From Elmis aenea (Eukaryota; Arthropoda; Insecta; Coleoptera; Elmidae), in contig OX393577.1 in NCBI GenBank assembly GCA_947652605.1, positions 51,745,494 through 51,809,493 of the forward strand: 64,000 bases of DNA. The letters run 5' to 3'. Below, one piece after another: positions 22,851-33,260 of this stretch. Within the stretch, counting starts at the first letter, position 1. Each line of letters starts with the position of its first letter. Under the pieces are notes generated by a model. It searched no databases and was not told the DNA's origin. It was given only the letters and a program-made list of their open reading frames with translations. Made by a program: the position numbers and the translations under genes.

Positions 22851-23889
22851 AGGACTCTTGCAACTTTGTCTCATTTGTTCGCTAATATTGTTTTAGCAGA
22901 TACACGTCGACAAAGTACGCCAATGCGCTTGCAGCTTTTAAATTATGCACATCGAACGACGAAATAAAGCGGAATCGAACAATCTGCGCCTTTATACTGT
23001 CACGTGGGTAATATAGTACGATGCGGTGATATTTCATGTAATATAACTGTAATAATTAAATCTCATAAAGCAGAAATAAACTTGAGGCCTGCGCGTCAAA
23101 CGTGTAAATTAATCTTTGGGATAGATAGCAGCTTTTCGACCATATTTATGCCATAAAATTTTATTAATAGAATGTAAAGTGCATATTAAAAATGACAATT
23201 TCTAAAATATAGCTTTCACCGTCGGCTTTACAGTAAATTTATAGCTTTTGATGCATTCATAAAATGCTGTACTTTAATGTACTAGTAGTTACATATACCT
23301 GAGATGTAACTTGGCATACATATTAGCTTATTAAGTATCGTCAGTAATAGAGCAAGACATTATGTTTGAACTTAAAAGTTTTTCGCCGAACGTTTTCTTT
23401 AAACTGTAAAATGAACATTCTGTAAAAATCTTTAATAGCGAATACTTGTTGGAAATGCAGCTATAACTTTGTTTCATTCAATATCAACATTAGAAGTATA
23501 TTTACTTTTATTAAATCGTGCAGCTGTTTTGGGTTATATAATAGTAAAAATATTAAAATCCATTCTTACCTAAAGTTTTAGATGTAGATTAGAAGATGGC
23601 TATGCTATTTATTAATTTTATAATTATTATAATACTATCGTCTGTTCAGATAAATGTAATTTTAAGCACAAAAATTAATTTTTAATACATTTTAATTTCC
23701 ATTGATAGTTATAGTATAATTTTTAAGATTTGATCGTTTTTTGTTATGTTAAATAGTCTGTTTGCTATAATTTGAATAAACTTTGAACTGATTTTTCTCG
23801 AAAATTTTCTTATGTATGCATACTTTTTTAATACATGGTCGGATTCAGAATTAAATTCTCTATCGGAATCAACAAAAAGATGTATATTA
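22851..23889. other. AT-rich DNA, no feature recognised
   Basis: No gene or repeat boundary seen. Confidence 0.45.
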
Positions 23890-24068
23890 TGTAGTTAAAA
23901 AAAAAAACAGTTGCCTATCGCGGATTTGACATACGTCATCGTAGAGATAACAAATGCACATCATTTAATTGAAAATTTGTCGTCGTTTCCAAAAATATAA
24001 GGTTCGTTAGGGTTATTTTTAATAATTAAAAAGTTATAGGGGTGCGACAGTCAAACTGAATCACCCGG
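23890..24068. mobile_element. Solo end of a CAGGGTG-type element
   Basis: The stretch ends GACAGTCAAACTGAATCACCCGG followed by TA (24069-24070), a slightly altered form of the CACCCTG-TA terminus. The interior text (TTAATAATTAAAAAGTTATAGG) is like that in other arms. No opposite end was found, so the left limit is approximate. Confidence 0.35.
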
Positions 24069-24560
24069 TATATTATATTATAACCTTATGTGATCGTTTA
24101 TGTATTATTGAAACCATACTTCTTTCTTTGGTAAGTTCTGGACGATTTGCTGGAAACATTTTCGAAAAACATTTTTTGCTGGCAATATTATGAAACCCAT
24201 TCTGTTATTAGAACCAATAAACAAAGACGTTTTAGTTGAGATATATCCGGTTTCGATTATTTTTGCACCACGCGCCTCTTTCCAAGTAAGTGTATTCACT
24301 CCCACTCGACCCATCACTACATAATGGCATACGGCATGTTTAAGTCTGCTGTCAGATATTACCTACGTTTATTTTAGCAGACGATCTTGTATTAATTAAT
24401 GAACTGGTCAACAATGCGTCAACTATGAACTAATAAATGTATTAGTCGCTGCCGGAACGCTTTAACGACATGCCTAACCGTAAATAACATTTGTGTTTTT
24501 GGGTTCATAGAAATATATATACGCATCGTAAGTGTAAACATTTTAAGAAACTAATATTAA

Positions 24561-25211
24561 ATGAAAGACACAAAAGCAATAAAAGAAGATCAGAAAACGT
24601 TCCAACAGGAACAGGAAAGTATGGAGGGTACACTGAAAAGTCTAGAAAAGGAAGTAAAGCAACTAAGGGGGGAGTTAGGTAAAATAAAGGAGGAATGGAA
24701 AAAAGAAAAGAAGGAAATGAACGAACGACTGGAAGAAGCCGAAAAGAAAATAGAAAGACTGGAAAAAGACAAAATCAGAAACAATGTGATAATAACAGGA
24801 GTGAAACTGGACACGGGAAGCAAGGAAACAACTAAGGAAACTATAGAAAATATAATAAAACGAGACCTAAAGATCAAAGTACAGATAAGGAAAACAAGTA
24901 GAATAAACCAAAACAAATGCATAGTTGAGCTAGCGGACTGGGAAGACAAAATGGAGGTGCTGAAAAATAAAAACAAGCTGCAAGGAACGGAGATATATAT
25001 TGATGCGGAGATGACAATAAAGGAAAGAAAAATACAGAAGGCTATAAGAGACTATGCTAAAGTTGAGAAAAGTAAGGGTGCCAGGGTAAAAGTTGGATTC
25101 CAAAAATTGCAAATAAATAATAAAACCCTGAAATGGTGTCACAAGGAACAAAAATTGCTAAATAACACGGAGGAGGCACCAGATGGAATAAAAGGAGGTC
25201 CAAAAAACTAA
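24561..25211 (+). CDS. Retrotransposon ORF1, coiled-coil nucleic-acid-binding protein
   Basis: 216 codons. Residues about 7-72 are a strongly charged heptad-like coiled coil (EKEVKQLRGELGKIKEEW and following). Next come RNNVIITGV (73-81) and a basic, mixed alpha/beta C-terminal part (KCIVELADWEDKMEVLKNK, KIQKAIRDYAKVEKSKGARV). Coiled coil followed by an RNP-like fold and a basic tail is the layout of L1-type ORF1 proteins, which form trimers and coat the element RNA; that role is inferred. The ATG at 24561-24563 is part of the target duplication, not of the element, so the true start of ORF1 is lost and the host sequence supplies this one in frame. Confidence 0.75.
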   Translation: MKDTKAIKEDQKTFQQEQESMEGTLKSLEKEVKQLRGELGKIKEEWKKEKKEMNERLEEAEKKIERLEKDKIRNNVIITGVKLDTGSKETTKETIENIIKRDLKIKVQIRKTSRINQNKCIVELADWEDKMEVLKNKNKLQGTEIYIDAEMTIKERKIQKAIRDYAKVEKSKGARVKVGFQKLQINNKTLKWCHKEQKLLNNTEEAPDGIKGGPKN

Positions 25212-28200
25212 AAAACAAATGGGAAAAAAGTGGGATGACGAAATTGGCAAAGGAAAAGGCTAAGAATAAGGAAAACGGAATTGAAATAAAGGAAAACAAC
25301 GGGAATATAAAACTGGGAACTTGGAATGTAAGAGGAACATTTGAGGAGGGAAAATTAAAGCATATAATAAATGAAATTAGAAAATTCGAATTTAATATAG
25401 TAGCACTACAAGAGACAAAGCAAATGGGACAAAGTACAATTGAAATAGAAGGATATGTATTTATTAACAGTGGAGGAAATAACAGAATGCTGGGTACGGG
25501 CTTTATAATCAACAAAAAGTTAAAGGCAGGTATAATAAATGTCAAAACAGTATCAGAAAGAATATGCTTGCTGAGGCTAAGAGGAAAATATCAAAACATT
25601 ACACTGCTAAACTTTCACGCACCTACAGAAGAAAAAGACGTCGAAGTCAAGGAAGAATTCTATAATGAACTAGATAAAATATACGAAGAAATTCCTAGGT
25701 ACGATATGAAAATAATGATTGGCGATGCAAATGCAAAAATAGGAAGAGAGAATATATATAGCCCAACAATAGGGCAGTACAGCAAACATGAAACGACAAA
25801 TGAAAATGGGATATTTCTAATAGATTTCGCAAAGGAAAAGAATTTGGTCATAGTAAGTACGTACTTCCAAAGAAAAGACATATATAAGGGTACGTGGCGG
25901 TCACCAGATGGAAAAACTATAAATCAGATCGATCATATCTTAATCGAAAAACCAGAGATAAAAGCAATCAGCAATGTAAGAACGTATAGGGGCCCGGACG
26001 CGGATACTGACCACTTTATAGTGGGAGCCAGAGTGACGCAAATATTGCCTGTAGTGAGAAATCAAACGAGGACAGGAGGAAGAGAGAGAGAAGTAATCAG
26101 ACTAAGGAGTAAAGACGATCAATTAAAATACGAGAAAAGCATTAAAAAAGAATTGGAGAAAATGGCGGATAAGGAGGAAATTGAGGAACAATGGAATGAA
26201 CTGAAAACGAGGATTAATCGGGCTGCCAAAAATTGTAATAGTAAAGCGAAACAGGAAAGAAAAAATTGGTTTGATGAGGACTGTAAGAAAGAACTAGAGG
26301 AAAGGAAAAAACTGAGATTAAAAATGTTAACGGGAAAAACGGAGGAGGAGAAAAATAAATATGAGGAGCAAAGGAGGAAAACGAAAACACTGCTAAGAGA
26401 TAAAAAAAGGAAATATAATGAAAAAGTGATACAAGAAATAGAAACCAATTTCAGGAATAACCAGGTTAGAAATTTGTACCAAGGAATTAAAAAAGAAAGG
26501 AGAGGATTCCAAACAAAAACGGTATTCCTTAAGGACGAAAACGGAGATATTATTGCAGGAGAGGAAGAAATACTAAAAAAATGGAAGGAACATTTTGACC
26601 AACTACTAAATGATAACAGCAGGAAGGCGAGGGAAAATGAGCAGATTAATAGAAATATGAATGAGAGTCCTAGAGAAGTGCCAGCCCCAACTAAAAAACA
26701 AATCGAAGAAATAGTGGAACGGATAAAAAATAATAAGAGCCCAGGAACAGATAGAATAACTGTAGAATTGTTTAAGTATGGTAGCAAGGACTTGATCGAA
26801 CAATTACAAAAACTGATGGAGGAAATCTGGAGGAAAGAAGAAATGCCAAAAGAATGGGGACAAGCAATAATATGCCCAGTGTATAAAAAAGGGGATGCAA
26901 GTGTTTGCCACAACTACAGAGGTATTTCCCTGTTAAACGTCGCATATAAAATTATAGCAACTTATATAAAAAATAAATTAGTAGAAGAAACAGAAAACGA
27001 AATAGGGGAGTACCAATGCGGCTTTAGGAAGGGAAGAAGCACCACGGATCACATTTTCACCCTAAGAGAGATTCAAGCAGAAAGCTATCAACACGAGAAA
27101 CAGACATTTGTTTTGTTTGTCGACTTCAGACAAGCATACGATAACGTTCAAAGAGAAGCATTGTACAAAGCAGTAGAAGAAATGGGAGTAAGTGGTAAAC
27201 TTACAAGAATGATAAAAGTAACGTTAAGAGGAACAGAAAATCTGGTTAGAGTAGGCAGCAAAACATCAGAAGTTTTCGAGAGTAAGGAGGGGGTTAGACA
27301 AGGGGACCCAATGTCGGCGAATCTGTTCAGCATTGTGCTGGAAAAAGCAATAAGGGAAGCGAAGATCAACAGAAGTGGGCTGGTATATAGAAGAAGGCAC
27401 CAATGTTTAGCATTTGCGGATGATCTTGTGCTAATTACTAGAAGTAAAGAGGAGTTGAGAACTATAACGAAAATACTGGAGGAAAAGGCGGGAAAGGTGG
27501 GATTATATATAAACGAGGAGAAGACAAAGTATATGGAATGGAAGGACAGTGAATTTAAAGGAGGAAACTACTTGAATGTAACAACAGAAAGTGGAAAAGA
27601 ATACAAGTTTGAAGAGGTGGAAAAGTTCACGTACCTAGGGGCTGTATTCTCAAGAAACCCAAATATAGGCAATGAGATACAGGCAAGAATAATGGCTGGA
27701 AACCGATGTTTGGGAGCACTAAACAGAGTTCTGAGAAATAAAAATATTTCTAGAAAAGCAAAGATCAAAATATACCACACTACTATAAGACCAATAGTGA
27801 CGTACGCGTGCGAAACATGGACGCTAAACAAAACAGAACAAACAAGACTAGAAGTGTGGGAAAGGAAGGTGCTAAGGAAAATATTTGGCGGAAAGAGAAT
27901 TGGAGATGGGTGGGTAAGAAGAACAAACGATGAATTAAAAGAACTATACAAAGAAACAAGTATCATTGGGGTTATAAAAGCACAAAGGCTAAGGTGGCTG
28001 GGACATACAGAAAGAATGGGGAGTACAAGAATGCCGAAAATGGTAATGATAAACACGATAGGGGGAAGGAAGAGAAGGGGACGACCCAAAGCAAGATGGA
28101 GGACGGAAGTGGAGAGAGATTTAGAAACGTTAAAAATTACTGGATGGAGAAGGAAGGCCAGAGATAGAGAAGGATGGAAGAAAGTTATCAAACAAGCCAT

Positions 28201-28233
28201 GGGCCAACTTGGCTCGCAGAGCTAAATTATATA
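24564..28233 (+). mobile_element. RTE-like non-LTR retrotransposon with two open frames
   Basis: The element is delimited by a 12-bp target duplication TAATATTAAATG at 24552-24563 and 28234-28245. With one duplication copy removed, the flanks align without gap to the uninterrupted family M text in copy 3 (its complement reads CAGTACTAACATGAGATTGAG... at this point), which confirms the boundaries. It carries ORF1 (24561-25211) and ORF2 (25235-28225), 23 bp apart. Only 8 bp (ATTATATA) lie between the ORF2 stop and the target duplication; such a very short AT-rich 3' region is typical of the RTE clade. There is no 5' untranslated region, so the copy is 5'-truncated within or at the start of ORF1. 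Confidence 0.93.
25235..28225 (+). CDS. Retrotransposon ORF2, AP endonuclease-reverse transcriptase
   Basis: A 996-residue open frame starting at ATG. An N-terminal apurinic-type endonuclease (about 26-265) shows TWNVRG (29-34), LQETK (58-62), GDANAK (163-168), QIDHIL (231-236) and the closing TDH (258-260), all expected catalytic positions. The reverse transcriptase (about 490-800) shows KSPGTDRITVELFK (501-514), YRGISLL (561-567), GFRKGRSTTDH (596-606), motif A VLFVDFRQAYDNV (626-638), motif B EGVRQGDPMSANLF (685-698) and motif C LAFADDLVLI (725-734). The C-terminal part has YACETWTL (857-864), RLRWLGHTERM (918-928) and RRGRPKARW (947-955). Order and length fit the RTE clade. It nicks the target and copies the element RNA in place. 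No stop or frameshift is present, so it could be enzymatically intact; this copy lacks a 5' promoter region. Confidence 0.93.
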   Translation: MTKLAKEKAKNKENGIEIKENNGNIKLGTWNVRGTFEEGKLKHIINEIRKFEFNIVALQETKQMGQSTIEIEGYVFINSGGNNRMLGTGFIINKKLKAGIINVKTVSERICLLRLRGKYQNITLLNFHAPTEEKDVEVKEEFYNELDKIYEEIPRYDMKIMIGDANAKIGRENIYSPTIGQYSKHETTNENGIFLIDFAKEKNLVIVSTYFQRKDIYKGTWRSPDGKTINQIDHILIEKPEIKAISNVRTYRGPDADTDHFIVGARVTQILPVVRNQTRTGGREREVIRLRSKDDQLKYEKSIKKELEKMADKEEIEEQWNELKTRINRAAKNCNSKAKQERKNWFDEDCKKELEERKKLRLKMLTGKTEEEKNKYEEQRRKTKTLLRDKKRKYNEKVIQEIETNFRNNQVRNLYQGIKKERRGFQTKTVFLKDENGDIIAGEEEILKKWKEHFDQLLNDNSRKARENEQINRNMNESPREVPAPTKKQIEEIVERIKNNKSPGTDRITVELFKYGSKDLIEQLQKLMEEIWRKEEMPKEWGQAIICPVYKKGDASVCHNYRGISLLNVAYKIIATYIKNKLVEETENEIGEYQCGFRKGRSTTDHIFTLREIQAESYQHEKQTFVLFVDFRQAYDNVQREALYKAVEEMGVSGKLTRMIKVTLRGTENLVRVGSKTSEVFESKEGVRQGDPMSANLFSIVLEKAIREAKINRSGLVYRRRHQCLAFADDLVLITRSKEELRTITKILEEKAGKVGLYINEEKTKYMEWKDSEFKGGNYLNVTTESGKEYKFEEVEKFTYLGAVFSRNPNIGNEIQARIMAGNRCLGALNRVLRNKNISRKAKIKIYHTTIRPIVTYACETWTLNKTEQTRLEVWERKVLRKIFGGKRIGDGWVRRTNDELKELYKETSIIGVIKAQRLRWLGHTERMGSTRMPKMVMINTIGGRKRRGRPKARWRTEVERDLETLKITGWRRKARDREGWKKVIKQAMGQLGSQS

Positions 28234-28493
28234 TAATATTAAATGGGACTGGGAGGGCGATGCATACCAAAGGCCACGTTAGTTGTGAACAGCGCATGCG
28301 TTTTTAAGTCGTAGCGTTAGTTCTTGCCTTCGTTCATGTACTGCTTTTACCGTCCATAAACTAGTTTATGAATTGATCCGTAAACTGCTGGAACAGCAGA
28401 CTAACCTACAGATAAACTATCAGAGACGGTGATGGGACGCAATATGAGTACTCAGTACTGCGCAGAATCTGATTATCCATCGGATCGTATTTA

Positions 28494-29568
28494 CGAGGTT
28501 TGATCAAACAGTACGGTGAATGTTGCAGCCGAGCGCCACACAGTGACGGAGCAGTGATTTTAATGCGGAGTTAGATCCGTACAGGCTTAGTATAAGTGTG
28601 TGACAAAATTCAACTTGATCGGTCCATTAAGGCGGTTGTGAGCTTCTGTTACGATCAGGTTTTTTTCAAATGTGTCCTAAATAATGGATCGCGAACAACG
28701 CATTAACGTAAAGTTTTGTTGCAAACTGCAAAAAAGTGCCAAAGAAACACATGATATGTTACAATTAGTGTATGGTGATGGTGCAGTGACACTGAAGACT
28801 GTTTACAAGTCGTTCAAACAATTTCGTAATGGTTGTGAATTGGTTGAAGAAGACGAGGAGTGATACGGACCGCCCTTCAATATCATAAACTGAGAAGAAT
28901 GTTAAACGAGTGAGAGAAATTCGATCAAATAGGCGATTGACAATTAGCGAAATTTCTGAGGATCCGAACATGTCATATAGTTTCCTCGCCGTCCAAAGAA
29001 AGCGCGCCGATCAAGATCCAAGATCAAGGTGATGTTGATTGTGTTTTTCGACCCTCATGGAATTATGCGAGCTGAATTTTTGCCCAGGAATAAATACAAC
29101 TGTGAACGCAGAATATTATAAAGGCTTACTACAGCGTTTAAGAAACGATATACGTAGAAAATGACCCGAGAAATGGGCAAACGGTTTCATCCTCCATCAT
29201 GACAACGCTCCGTGTCACACATCGCTTCTGGCACAGCAATTTCTGTCAAATAAAAACATTACGGTGTGTCATCCACCTTATTCGCCGCATCTGGCACCGT
29301 GTGACTTCTGGCTTCTCCCTTAAGTCACAATGGCCCCAAAAGGTAAACGTTTTGAATCTGTTGTGGACATCAAGGCAGCCACGACAGCGCAACTAAAGAC
29401 ACTCACTAAGGACGACTTCCAGATCGATTTCAGAAAGTGACAAGAACGATGGGATGAGTGTGTTCGAAGCAAGGGGGAGTACTTTGAGGGGACTGATGGT
29501 AATGTATCTGTTACTATAATAAATTTTTGTTTATCGAAACATTCACCGTATCTTTTGATTATACTACG
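28494..29568 (+). mobile_element. mariner element, internally deleted, 1075 bp
   Basis: Imperfect 33-bp terminal inverted repeats lie at 28492-28524 (starting TACGAGGTTTGATCAAAC) and 29538-29570 (complement starting TACGTAGTATAATCAAAA). They share TACGGTGAATGTT at the inner end and match at about 25 of 33 positions. The outermost TA on each side is the target-site duplication. Outside lie CATCGGATCGTATTTA and GCCTTGCTGG, which join into family M sequence. The element carries a degraded transposase. Its repeats are diverged, so it is older than a fresh insertion. Confidence 0.9.
28684..29519 (+). pseudogene. mariner transposase relic, first catalytic aspartate deleted
   Basis: An ATG at 28684 opens MDREQRINVKFCCKLQKSAK, the first helix-turn-helix of mariner transposases. 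A stop follows after VEEDEE (28861-28863), then the second helix region (RLTISEISEDPN, around 28935-28970). The next recognisable text is PKKARRSRSKIKVMLIVFFD (from about 28985), so the section that normally holds GDETW, with the first catalytic aspartate, is missing. Downstream are HDNAPCHTSLL and PPYSPHLAPCDFWL with the second and third aspartates (33 residues between them), and the C-terminal QERWDECVRSKGEYFEG. At least four stops or frameshifts are present. Non-functional. Confidence 0.88.
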
Positions 29569-29588
29569 TAGCCTTGCTGGAAAAACCT

Positions 29589-31776
29589 AGTGTCTTCATG
29601 TTTAAAAACAGCTGAAAATAGGCGGAGTTATTGCAATAAATAATCCTTTCAAATAAAAATTTTTATTGTTGCTTCCGTACTATTTGTAAGAGTACAAAAT
29701 TTAATTTTTAATTTGTAGAGACACATTTTTAACATCAAATTTACAATATTACTATCAAAAATTTTACGCAATAATCACGTGCCTAAAATATCTGTCCAAC
29801 ACATGAGTTTTACGTGAAGAATGTTGTAGTAGCTTGTGTCATTTGTCTAAAGCTTTACGGCATTTCATGTATTTTACGCGTGTCACTTATGTTTTGGATT
29901 ATACATTCCGAACATGAGTTTTAAAGACGTTTTACTGTAGTCAGCTCATAAAACACACATAAAGCTTGGCCCTTTGGAGTTAGGGTTAAAAGTAAAAAGG
30001 TGCCAATCACATTGTTACGTCAATTCTCGATATTAGTATCGGTTTCAAGCGAGTTACAACCTTCTTGTTGAGTGATTGGCAGTAGCACCATCTCTTTTAT
30101 ATCGAGCTGCTTCGTTGTTCTACAAAAAAGAATTTAATAAAGTGTTAACATTGACACGTTGTACGTGCATTTTGGGCAAAATCGACGTTTATTTTTGGAG
30201 AATCGAATACTTGTAGGTTTTATATAATTCACCGCCACAGTAACCATAAAAAATCTTGTTTTTTATAACTATCATATTCTTTCTCATTTAAAAACTCTTG
30301 TGCCACATCAATAGTAGTTTAGTTTACTTTGGAGAGTTGAGAGAAAAAGCACGCTTAATAAAAATTTGTAGTAGTTAAGGTTAATCTTTTTCCTTGCTGT
30401 TCATCGAAATACAAAAGACGCCTGTAACTTTATTAGCAAACCAGCGTCCTGCTAAAACGACCATTAAAAAAGTAAAAGAAATGAGTCTAAAATTAAATCC
30501 TCCCTGCAGTTTTTCAATAGATTTCTCAGCGAGGTTTCTTCTGCTGTAGTAGTGTATAAATAAAACATCACCAGCAACATTTCAATTTATAAACAGCTTA
30601 CTGTGTTAGCTTACTAGGGTACGTACGTCTTAGGGGCGCCACTTAAAGAAAAAAGGTTTGAAAATTAGAACACCAGGGGTGATCCGGAAGCAAATAATAA
30701 CTGCTTATTGCGCGCGTAATCGCATGAATAACAAAAACGTTTCAAGCTTAATTGGTTAAACTTTGAAAAGACACGTGAAAACCGAACGAAAATTATTCGA
30801 TTTAAAAGTTTGATTGTTAATTACAAAGGGCGCGTACAAACAAAAATGGAGCGGGCTACAACAGAAGGGAATTTTTTCATTATTAGTTGGACGTCTTTGT
30901 GGGATTCGCTTTCAATTTAAAAACAAATGCACATCAAAGTAGCCGCAAGCTTCAATCATTCCCAGCGGAGCATTCTTTCTAGCCAAATATCGCTAGCCAA
31001 CCGCCCTTTGTATAACTAGATAAAGATATTATCTCTCACTTCTTGGCGACGCAAATCTCTCGCTGCATTTGAGTTTGTCTAAGTATTCCGATAAAGAATG
31101 TCTTACAAATCTGAGTTTGCAAACTTTTTAGACAATGATATTGCGAGATCCTTAATATAAGAGATGGTTCAGCGAACCTTGGAAAACTTCCAGGGCTTGA
31201 CAGGAGGGACAACATCACAAAAAATTGGACTATTTCCGCAACACCTGTGGGGATAATATCATTTTCATCTCACGGGTAGCATCAAAAATATTGCGGGTAC
31301 GTTTGCTAAAATGAAAAAGTGGAAAAGTAATGAAGTCGGTCGCATAATGCAGCAGCTTGTGAAAGTTTGTCGGTGTATGTAGTCTGACTAAATAAACTAA
31401 AACTGTTTAACGTCCCTGTTAATGATGATTAAGTAGTAAAAACGGTACAGATGTTATGGAAATTTGTGTGAATGTGGAAGTGAACGTGTGTGTACAAGCA
31501 TCGGAGAATGTACCGCTTAACTCTCGGAGTTCTGTAAATAACTTTTTTAAAACCGATGCTCTCGGATTGGTTACGCTATACACAGTTTTCATTGTGCTAT
31601 AAACATAATTGTATACAAACAAAATAGTATTTCAAGTCAGAACTAAGTAATGAAACAAGAGCAGGCGCTAGTGTTTTTTGGCGCCGGGGGTAAGATTAGG
31701 AAAAAACGCCCCTTTTTAAGAGTTGTATAATAACTATAGCAGCGCCTATTTCGAGATTGTTTTTGGCTAACAGTCA
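29589..31776. other. AT-rich DNA, no feature recognised
   Basis: No gene was recognised; short open frames at 31036-31218 and 31419-31622 (both minus) have no motif. A patch near 31660-31740 has GGCGCC-rich text and a short pair AGGCGCT / AGCGCCT, too short to call an element. Confidence 0.45.
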
Positions 31777-31957
31777 CCAGTGACGTAGGCAGGGGGATTA
31801 GGAAGAGCCAGAACTTCTGTATAGGGTTGCAATAAATCGATATAGGGCCGGAGAACTGTAAAACTTGTGTAACAAAAAGGGACTTGTGACCTAAAAAAAA
31901 TTCCCCGGATCTTTTTGCGATTTAATCCCCCCGGAGGCATCCTGTCTACGCCACTGG
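31777..31957. mobile_element. Small TIR element, 181 bp
   Basis: The ends CCAGTGACGTAGGCAGG (31777-31793) and CCTGTCTACGCCACTGG (31941-31957) are inverted repeats with 15 of 17 positions matching. The CAGTGGCGTAG-type terminus is common among animal MITEs. No clear target duplication is visible and there is no coding capacity, so the superfamily is left open. Confidence 0.7.
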
Positions 31958-33026
31958 CACTGTACACACAATGATCGTTACTTTAATGCTAAATGATATA
32001 AATTTGGTTTATAAATCTAAGTTGCTATCAGTTCTCATTTTAAGACAAGTTAGGAACCCTAAGCTAATCTTTTTTAAAGGCTGCTTTTGTAGTAAAGCGC
32101 TTTTTGAATTAATAGCTTCCATGGAATCAAATAAAGCAATTAATTAAAATATACGCATGTTAGTACATTGGAGACTTACATAAATCCTTTTATGATTTTT
32201 TAAAGAAAAATTTGATAGCATAATTTAATATTAACTATATTTGTGAGATCCTTTCATTCAAATGAAAGGCACGAAGCTAAAGCTTGTCTGGCTTATAGTG
32301 ATTATTATCACTTGTAAGTGATTTTTTTTCGCATTCCGAACTCAATATCATCAGGAATTTGCTTTATTATTGTGTTACCTAAAATGTAAAATTTATACAA
32401 AAAAATATTGTTTTTGCTTTTTCCGTTTTAAAATTATTAATAATGTCAACATAAGAATATTTTTTTAGGATAAAATATCGAGACTTAATAGTAGCTTTTA
32501 GTCCATAAATGACCGTAAATAATTTTCTTCAGTAGGTAATCGTTCTCCAGTAGCAATTGACACGGGCATGATTTGGAAGATTTTATAGCAAAGTTCTATA
32601 TTGGGGTACAAAATGTTCATATTGCATTTGTGAATAGTATTTAAAATGTCTAGTTTATTATAGATGCAATTTCCAATGTTGGTAAACATTCCAAAACAGG
32701 AACTTTAAAACATTTGATTTTACTGACTAATAATTTTTGACATTTAATTTTCTTAATGGGTAGATAAACTTTTTAAGAGAGGTTTATTATTTTGTATCAT
32801 TATTTCGTTCTCACACATTAAAATCTTAAATTTAGAGGAACAGTTATGGATTATCAAACTAATATTTTAATTCGAAATTTTGTATTATCAAATAATACAA
32901 ATTTTATTAATTTTTTATAATTTTTTGAGGTCTTTTGGGTCGAAAATAATCATATATTAATAAATGTATGCCGACGTAATCGCTTTTTTTACACTTTCCG
33001 ATTCTTAATTTCTGAACTCTTTAATT
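31958..33026. other. AT-rich DNA, no feature recognised
   Basis: Very AT-rich with homopolymer runs; the minus-strand frame 32498-32689 has no recognisable motif. Confidence 0.45.
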
Positions 33027-33260
33027 ACCGAGCTAGGTGGCTTGTTGGTAAGCAACCTAGCGGGCAATCGGGAGATCTTGGGTTCGAATCCCGAGGCGGC
33101 CTGCCATTGTTTCAGGTGGTTTCCTCTACCTACTATAGGCGAATGCTGTGACAGTACTTCCACCTACCCTCTATCCTTACCCACCTCATCCTTGTTCCCT
33201 CCCCCTCCACTTCGGCGATTAGTTATAGCAGCGAAAAGATACCGAAGTAAACTTGGTGAC
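33027..33260 (+). repeat. tRNA-derived SINE
   Basis: The 5' part resembles a tRNA gene. A box A-like TGGCTTGTTGG lies at 33038-33048 and a canonical box B GGTTCGAATCC at 33081-33091, about 32 bp apart as in an internal RNA polymerase III promoter. The anticodon-arm and acceptor pairings of a real tRNA are not formed. A GC-rich unrelated body follows (CTACCTACTATAGGCGAATG, then a pyrimidine-rich stretch with CCCTCCCCCTCCACTTCGGCG) to about 33260. This tRNA head plus unrelated body is the SINE layout. Exact 3' end and target duplication were not found, and only one copy is in the window. Confidence 0.75.

Larger units (their letters stand above)
24365..29588 (+). mobile_element. Family M TIR element, copy 2, carrying two nested insertions
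   Basis: The left part (24365-24563) and the pieces at 28234-28493 and 29569-29588 together rebuild one family M element in the same orientation as copy 1. They run from ACGTTTATTTTAGCAG through CGCTGCCGGAACGC, then CCACGTTAGTTG, TTCATGTACTG, CATCGGATCGTA, and finally GCCTTGCTGGAAAAACCT. The two interruptions are an RTE-like retrotransposon (24564-28233) and a mariner (28494-29568). Copies 1 and 3 read straight across both points. A 3-bp target duplication is not evident here. Confidence 0.85.

Noticed and set aside
26119..26913. 264-codon open frame on the minus strand inside the retrotransposon (also 24590-24976, 25057-25545 and 27568-28200 minus)
   Set aside because: Shadow frames. The A- and G-rich sense codons of ORF1 and ORF2 rarely give stop codons on the opposite strand; the translations are S/F/I/L-rich with no domain.
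33027..33100. Functional tRNA gene
   Set aside because: Box A and box B are present, but the acceptor stem does not pair and a long unrelated body follows; a SINE explains it better.
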